DNA of 64,000 nt from Nymphaea colorata. Lineage: Eukaryota; Streptophyta; Magnoliopsida; Nymphaeales; Nymphaeaceae. The notes under the pieces are model-generated. The model saw only the letters and a list, made by a program, of their open reading frames with translations. It was not told the DNA's origin and did no database searches. The stretch spans positions 1 to 64,000 of the forward strand of contig NW_022204508.1 in NCBI RefSeq assembly GCF_008831285.2, in the 5' to 3' direction. How positions within the stretch are numbered: position 1 is the stretch's first letter; every line of letters starts with the position of its first letter. Shown one piece after another: positions 58,800 through 64,000 of the stretch. The translations under genes were made by a program, and so were the position numbers.

Positions 58800-59105
58800 G
58801 GGCATAAGTTTCATGAGGTTCACAGCGGCCTTGCTGTCGGTGCGGGCAGCCTCTCAGAGGTTCTTGATAGACCAGATAATGGGGAACAGCACAGCACAAC
58901 AGCAGATGACATCAACGAGTAGGAAAACCTGCTTCCATGTGATCCACTCCTGTGTGAACGGCCCGGTCTCATCGAGGACGATGTGTGCTATGTTGGCAAC
59001 AACTTGGAGAGGGATCACGATCATCAGGACCTTCTTCTCCCTGTCCTGAAGGTAGGGTTTGAGGAAGGACCAGCAAGTGCCAATGAGGACGATGAGGTGA
59101 GGAGG
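58800..59105 (-). pseudogene. Captured exon of a plant lung-seven-TM (CAND/GOST-type) membrane protein
   Basis: The minus frame reads HLIVLIGTCWSFLKP, YLQDREKKVLMIVIPLQVV, ANIAHIVLDETGPF, WITWKQVFLLVDVICCCA and VLFPIIWSIKNL, then a TGA (58854-58856), then EAARTDSKAAVNLMKLM in the same frame. The hydrophobic segments and the WSFLKP and FLLVD(I/V)ICCCA blocks are those I know from the plant lung seven transmembrane receptor family. Only one or two exons are present, with no start. It is cargo of the surrounding transposon, not a gene. Confidence 0.7.
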
Positions 59106-59109
59106 GTGC

Positions 59110-59480
59110 CCTTATCTGCAGATCGGCAGTCAGGTTTGACGAAGCCGAGAAATTCCTTCACTCTTGATCGAAATCTTGATGCCAATGCGACCGATGTCAA
59201 TTGCCGATGGAAAAACGGCATCGGTTCGGTCACAGATAGGAAGGAACAGAGACGGAGGGGGAAAGGGCAAAGATGAGAGGCAGATTTCACGAGGAGTGGT
59301 TTCGACCCTTTTCCCCTCTTTTATCTCGCTCTCTCTCTCTTTCGACTTTCCCCTTTTCCGACTTCTACCACTGACCGACGATGGAAGGAACCGTCGAGGC
59401 GACACCACGACCGGTGCATTGGGAAAGGCATGCTTTCGGGTATGGATTCGAGTGCAACGGCCTTTCCATCAGTAATATAT
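59110..59480 (-). other. Second GC-rich cargo segment of the transposon
   Basis: This is a GC-rich, stop-poor segment next to the captured 7TM exon, with a CT-rich tract (59328-59345) like a plant 5-prime UTR. The minus frame DIGRIGIKISIKSEGISR is unrecognised. It may come from a second host locus or from the 5-prime part of the same gene. Confidence 0.35.
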
Positions 59481-60043
59481 TATAATAATAAATTAATAAT
59501 AATAATAAATACCTTCACTGCATTGTAATTTTTTGAGATGTATTCCACCGGCACCCACATCCGCACCCGCACCGGCAACCCACACCCGGCGAAACGGTGA
59601 CATAGGTCCTTACCACCCCCCTTTGGTGTTGTTTTGAGCCTATCCACCATGTCCCAATCTTTCTTTATTTTATCAAGCCTTTCATTGATTTCCTTGATTT
59701 TGTTACCAACGAAAAGAAACATCTTCGTAATGGGAAGAGACCGCTGTGGTCAAAGACCGCTTCCATACCAGATCCCCCTTGCTGGCCTCAATTTTGCTTT
59801 GATATCCTTTGATGATGTCCTCGGCATCATAAAGAACATCGTTGAGCTCAAACTCTAGTTCTCTGTTCCACTCCTTGCTGAAAAAGCACTCAGCATCTTT
59901 GATGGCCTTTTGGATGATTTTCAGGATCCTTTGGAGCTTCTTCAGATCGTCTTTGGCATTCAAGATGTAGTCTTTTGTCTCTTTCAACAAATTGGTTGCA
60001 GTAGAAATGGCTGTTTGCACAAGAGCATCTATTACTGCCCCAC

Positions 60044-61168
60044 TCCTGCAACCCCACTCCCAGTTTCTCGGTAGATTGAAGGGCAGAGGAAGAGAAGCAA
60101 TTTTCAGAAGGATGCGAAGAAAATAGGCAAAAAACTGCACATAAAATTCAAATTGAGCAGGTGGGTCCATTTGATCACCACCATCACCACATTATCCTCT
60201 TGCGAGTGGTAGAGCGCTAAAGTAATCAAGTTACGGAAGAAATTCGGCCCTCAATTCTGTCAGTTGTTACTCATTGGCTTCAGTCCTTTCACGCTGTTTC
60301 GTCAATTCCTTACACTGTATTCTTCGTCTCTTCCAGACTAGCTACGTTCATATTGATGCTTCTTTTCTCTCTCCAATTCATTATATTTTCTTCATTCACT
60401 TTAACTTTAATTCCCATCAATCGTGGCGTGATCTGTTAAAATACTAGAATACATGAGAAAAATACTCATCGGCACATTTTTTATAGGTTGTGTTAAAGAA
60501 GAAATTCAATTTCTTAGTTTACTTGCTCCTAAATAAATCTGGTAGAAAAATCTCCAAAGCCAAGCCTTCTACAGCCCCTAGAGTTCCCCCTTTCGGACTT
60601 GTCAAATTTCATGTTAATCTTTTATTTCATTGATTTTATTATGTAATAATAATTTACATATATGATTTGCAATCCAAATTTATTTAGCATAAAGTTCATA
60701 CTGGACTCGGTTGCAAAAATACATATTGAATCCAACTGCCATATCTTAACCTTTCTCATAATATTAAGATTCACATAAAGTAATACGAGAGAGAGAGAGA
60801 GAGAGACAGAGAGAGAAAGAGACCAGAGGATGATGATTGAACCAAGTGGACAATTATATACATCTAAACGCAATGTTCAAAACATTTTTTTTCTACAACA
60901 ATCTAACCTTTTAGATATTATCTTAAGAGTATTTCAGTAGTTATTAGTTGACATCCTAAGTCTGAAGCCTTTGTACCCCATCCCTAATGTCATTAATACA
61001 CACACACGCACACCATACCACTTGGCTAAGGGATAAAGCCATACCTCTCAAATTTGTATTAAAAGATATTTTAAATAAAATGTGAACCTCCTAATATGTA
61101 TATAATTAATACTAAGTTTATGAAAATCATGTTTCGGTTCAAGTTATTTTCATGAAAAAATTGTTCTT
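60044..61168 (-). repeat. Upstream region of NLR D (tandem copy of 56292-57435)
   Basis: This is the direct duplicate of the NLR C upstream region, including the GA microsatellite (60789-60820) and the flanking 'catccctaatgtcattaat' block. Homology ends at tgttcttttct (61161-61171 / 57420-57430), marking the outer edge of the tandem duplication. Confidence 0.82.
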
Positions 61169-61599
61169 TTCTGGGAGTCTATAGATATTTTAGCATGCTT
61201 GCAAGTTTCACAAACATGTGACTTATAATTCAAATTTGGCAATAAAATATTCAGGGTGTGTCATGATGGATGACCAAGTCTCTCATGCCAAAGCCCCAAG
61301 CATGACTGATTTGGGTAGTCAAGGGGCATGCATTAATTTTAAACATAAAGTCATTTTCTTGAGTTTCCTAACCAATCTTCCTCATCAAAATAGTGTCTTC
61401 AAATACAACATTATTGGAGGACAAAATAACGACAATTTAAATATTTAACAATCTTTGAAACAGACAAGTTAATTGAGACAAGTTAGTCGACTATCCAATG
61501 ATCAGGTGTTAGGGAGATGAGAGCATTACCAATGGGAGGTCTAACACTTGCTGATGCTGCAGTACCATGTTAACTCACTTATTTTTTCGAGCAGTTGAG

Positions 61600-62180
61600 G
61601 CAAATCCGAGGCATCTGAATCTTTGGCATGACAGTTTCGTGATCTCTTTTTAAAATTGGTTCAAAATTTGGATTGGACTAAGGAATTGGATCTGAACAAG
61701 GATATGCATCTTGAGTTTGATGTAGACTTTGGATTTTAGATCAATAATACATCTAATTTGGATCCAAGGCTCATATTTGGATCAAATGTGTCTGAGTTTG
61801 AATTCAGATCAAGGTTTAAATATGAGATTTCGTTTTGAATCTGGGTTTGTTATGAAAGCTTGTTTTGGATCTAAAGTTGAAATTTGGATACGGGTCTAAA
61901 ACTGGAGCTGGGATTTGGATCTGAATTTGGTTTAAGGATGGTTTTGGATATAGAACTCAGATTTGGATATGGATCTAAATTTAGAACATTTTTTAATCTA
62001 TAACTGGGATTTGGTTCTGGATATGGATCTATAAATCTATTTTTGACCTAGGGCCATGACTTGAATGCAGATCTGAACCCAAAACTTGGTTTTGGATCTG
62101 ATGTTTGAATTTGGATCCAAATCATTTGGGGTGGAGGTTGAGTCTGGAACATGAAATTAGATCCAAATGAGTGACAAATA
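61600..62180. repeat. Degenerate ggatctgaatttgg tandem stretch
   Basis: Some 500 bp consist of loosely repeated words such as ggatctgaatttgg, ttggatatgg and ggatctaaa with no fixed register. The same vocabulary occurs at 7900-8720, 32815-33060 and 38340-38660. It is non-coding, with strong strand asymmetry. Confidence 0.7.
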
Positions 62181-63104
62181 CAATCAACGAATAAATTGGA
62201 TTAAAAGTTTATCGAAATTAAGGAAAATTGAAGCATTTGAGGACCAAAAAGCTCAAAATGCATTGTAAATTAGTCGTAAAATATTCGGAAAATCTTCAAT
62301 GTAGAGCCTCAGGCACTGGTTGTGGGCAGTCAGGTAGGTCTGGGCTGTTGTCACAAGCTGCAGCCTGGCCCGAGCCCTTGTTCTTATCAGGTCAGGCAGG
62401 CTCTACTAATGTGCACTCTCCTGAAATTTTCCCTACCAATAGAGAGGGGTGTCCAATGAGTCAAGCCAACTCATGCTCAACTTGAACTCACTTACGTAAG
62501 CTCAATACGAGCTCAACCCATAAGGAATTGAATCGCATAGACAAACGAGTTGAACTTGAGCTAGGCACGCTCGACCTGGTTAAGCTCATGATAGAAAATA
62601 TATAAAAGATGTCTCCTTTTGTTATCACTAAATGAAAGTTGCTCTTTCTTTTCTCCCAGGCGGGAACTACGTCCAAGATCCTCCTATCTTCCCCCCCAAA
62701 AAAATATTATTTTTTATAAATGACTCATTTAAGCTCAAGCCTAGCTGAGATTGCCATCTCCACTCAAGCTTTTAGCTGCAGGTTTGAAGATTCGACCAGA
62801 TCTCAAGCTGACTTCAAGAACAGCCCTCTCAATAGAAAGGGAGGAGCTTTCATTACGTTGACCAACACATAGTTGGATTTGTTGTGCAACTGAACACATT
62901 GACCAATACATAGTTGGTCCAAATCCCTCAAATATGAAAAAGTAATTAGGCCTTACTCGTGAAACGATTGACGGATTTGATCAGACCAATACTCTATTTG
63001 CTGGCCGGCAGGTAAACTTTTCCTGAATTAAGTGCAATTCTTTACACTGGGCATTATAATAGCCTTTATATTGTGCAAGTTAGAATGATCTAAAATTTGT
63101 TCTT
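62181..63104. other. Intergenic, no gene recognised
   Basis: No convincing frame is present. Short frames at 62228-62485 and 62488-62676 lack family features. There is an imperfect direct repeat of 'accaa.acatagttgg' at 62861 and 62902. Confidence 0.5.
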
Positions 63105-63610
63105 TCTTCCATTACAAAAAATCCACGTTTAGCTGACAGTGATTTATCGACATGACAAAACAGTTACTAAAGATCAGTTATTTACTAATGTGGCAAAACC
63201 ATCAGTAGAAGTTACCGAGTTCATTTACCGATGGTTTAGTACTACCAGTAAAGGTTCAGAGTTTATTGACACCAGGGGCGGAGCCAGGATTTTTTTCAAG
63301 GGCAGGCCAAACGGTCCGCAGGTCGGGCCAAGAGGAGTGACAGGTCGGGCCAAGAGGAGCGATGGGTCGGGCTATACTAAAAAAAATTGATTTTTTCAAC
63401 ATAAAAACAAAAAATCCTGCGCTCACCCGGGCCACGGTCCAGGTGGTTCCCCCTCCCTCTGCCCCTGATTGACACGATATGTAAACATATACTGCGGTTG
63501 ACATATCTGTCAGTGAAAGCTTCGACGACACCATCTACACTAAGAGATTGCATGCGCAGTCAGTAATACTTATTCCGACGGTTTTCTAACTTTTATTGGC
63601 ATTTTCTGGC
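63105..63610. mobile_element. CACTA-like terminal region, split by a MITE
   Basis: cattacaaaaaatccacgtt at 63110 resembles a decayed CACTA terminus (CACTACAAGAAAA...). It is followed by repeated accgatggttta / gttaccgag / ttccgacggtttt words typical of CACTA subterminal repeats. The series continues on the far side of the MITE at 63476-63610. The opposite terminus was not identified. Confidence 0.4.
63273..63467. mobile_element. hAT-like MITE with perfect target duplication
   Basis: This 195-bp element starts caggggcggagccagg and ends ccctctgcccctg, flanked by perfect 8-bp duplications attgacac at 63265-63272 and 63468-63475. It is the clearest member of the family, with the most canonical CAGGGGCGGA end. 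It contains a local direct repeat of 'gggccaagaggag' at about 63329 and 63348. Non-coding. Confidence 0.9.
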
Positions 63611-64000
63611 GTTAGTAAAACTTGTTTTTTTTTTGTTTTTGGCTCCTAACTGGTCATTTTCAGCTGCAGCAAATTTGTCTCCATGCCGTATTGGTGTATC
63701 AAGATGGCAACATGGATACCGGGACACACCAGGGTATTTACTTTCACTTGATTTTTTTCCAAGGTAATTTTCCTGCCTCCAAAACTAAAGCACAACACAG
63801 ATAGCCATATTGATTATGATATCATCACTTAATTGCTATTGACATTTTTATTCTTATTTCTTATGCAATATCTATGTAGCAGCTTCATGACAAGTTGTTT
63901 CTCGGTATTTTTCCTTTCAAAGAAGTTAAAAAAAGCTACTCAATGATAAGACTGCTCAAGTTTTAAAATGTACTTTTAACCCTCAGCAGGTTAAGTACTT
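63611..64000. other. Intergenic end of the window
   Basis: The sequence is AT-rich with a short frame at 63622-63804 and no recognisable domain. I see nothing to annotate. Confidence 0.5.

Larger units (their letters stand above)
58729..59605 (-). mobile_element. 877-bp gene-capturing DNA transposon in NLR D
   Basis: The element has perfect 10-bp terminal inverted repeats, ctatgtcacc at 58729-58738 and ggtgacatag at 59596-59605. It is flanked by gtccttac at 58721-58728 and 59606-59613 (8 bp; 9 bp if the following c is counted). NLR B keeps the uninterrupted site (gtccttacc, about 37479-37487). Subterminal regions are rich in gcaccc/gggtgcgg repeats. The interior is GC-richer than its surroundings and carries a host-gene exon. 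No transposase is present. An 8-bp site fits hAT, a 9-bp site fits Mutator (a Pack-MULE-like element); the ends do not settle it. Confidence 0.88.
58006..60043 (-). pseudogene. NLR D: truncated CC-NB-ARC pseudogene split by a transposon
   Basis: The CC domain reads AVIDALVQTAIS..NLLKETKDYILNAK from about 60037, but the ATG is lost (gtgggg where NLR C has atggga). The CC continues as ELEFELNDVLYDAEDIIKGYQSK; an ~8-bp deletion near 59708 shifts the frame before NKIKEINERLDKI. An 877-bp transposon lies in the linker (58729-59605). Then IGVQLPIGREND, P-loop GKGGIGKMT, RRWWVCLSERPN, kinase-2 LVLEDVW (Asp to Glu), a frameshift near 58255, ILIISRKK, KCGGLPLVIKMVGTMM and an abrupt end at about 58006. 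RNBS-D, MHD and LRR are absent. Confidence 0.93.

Noticed and set aside
1-64000. CRISPR arrays, tRNA or rRNA genes, bacterial operons
   Set aside because: No spaced short direct-repeat arrays and no cloverleaf with conserved A/B boxes were recognised by eye. The content is plant nuclear.

Overview
The window is plant nuclear DNA, almost certainly from an angiosperm. It carries CC-NB-ARC-LRR (NLR) disease-resistance sequences, a terpene synthase with the classic seven-exon layout, Ty1/copia and L1-type retroelement debris, hAT- and CACTA-like DNA transposon ends, long AT microsatellites and long AT-rich intergenic stretches. I cannot name the species from sequence alone. I found no rRNA, tRNA or CRISPR, and no gene that reads intact from start to stop.

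Layout. 1-13713 is a very large inverted repeat: arms 1-4892 and 8786-13713, spacer 4893-8785, with the left arm cut by the window edge. The arms carry an NLR LRR fragment, a CACTA-like end and a hAT-like MITE. The spacer carries part of a dispersed repeat, an HMG-box exon relic and a 1437-bp segment that is repeated almost perfectly at 16820-18256. 13893-16453 is a shredded NLR (A) invaded by a copia fragment. 18257-23570 is intergenic, with satellite-like repeats. 23703-26709 is a nearly full-length but dead NLR (E). 27600-28588 is a truncated copy of the NLR upstream region with the first ~21 codons. 34290-37748 holds LRR-tail duplicates and NLR B on the minus strand. 38976-43000 is repeat-derived. 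43775-45190 is an inverted copy of the NLR-E upstream region. 45721-49361 is a terpene synthase pseudogene behind a triplicated promoter module. 49896-53640 is a copia gag-pro-int relic followed by an L1-like relic. 55187-61168 is a tandem pair of truncated NLRs (C and D, minus strand); D is split by an 877-bp transposon that carries a host 7TM-protein exon. 61600-64000 is degenerate repeat plus a CACTA-like terminus split by a MITE.

How it fits together. The region looks like an NLR birth-and-death graveyard. At least four NLR bodies (A, B/C/D lineage, E) and five or more fragments have been duplicated in tandem, inverted, and cut up by transposons, and each carries its own stops and frameshifts. 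The terpene synthase keeps all of its splice sites but has lost both metal-binding motifs. The most notable points are the gene-capturing transposon in NLR D (the empty site is visible in NLR B), the 4.9-kb-arm inverted repeat containing an NLR fragment, and the tandem-triplicated promoter of the terpene synthase. Many boundaries were set by eye, so those without an exact TSD or shared-end statement are approximate.
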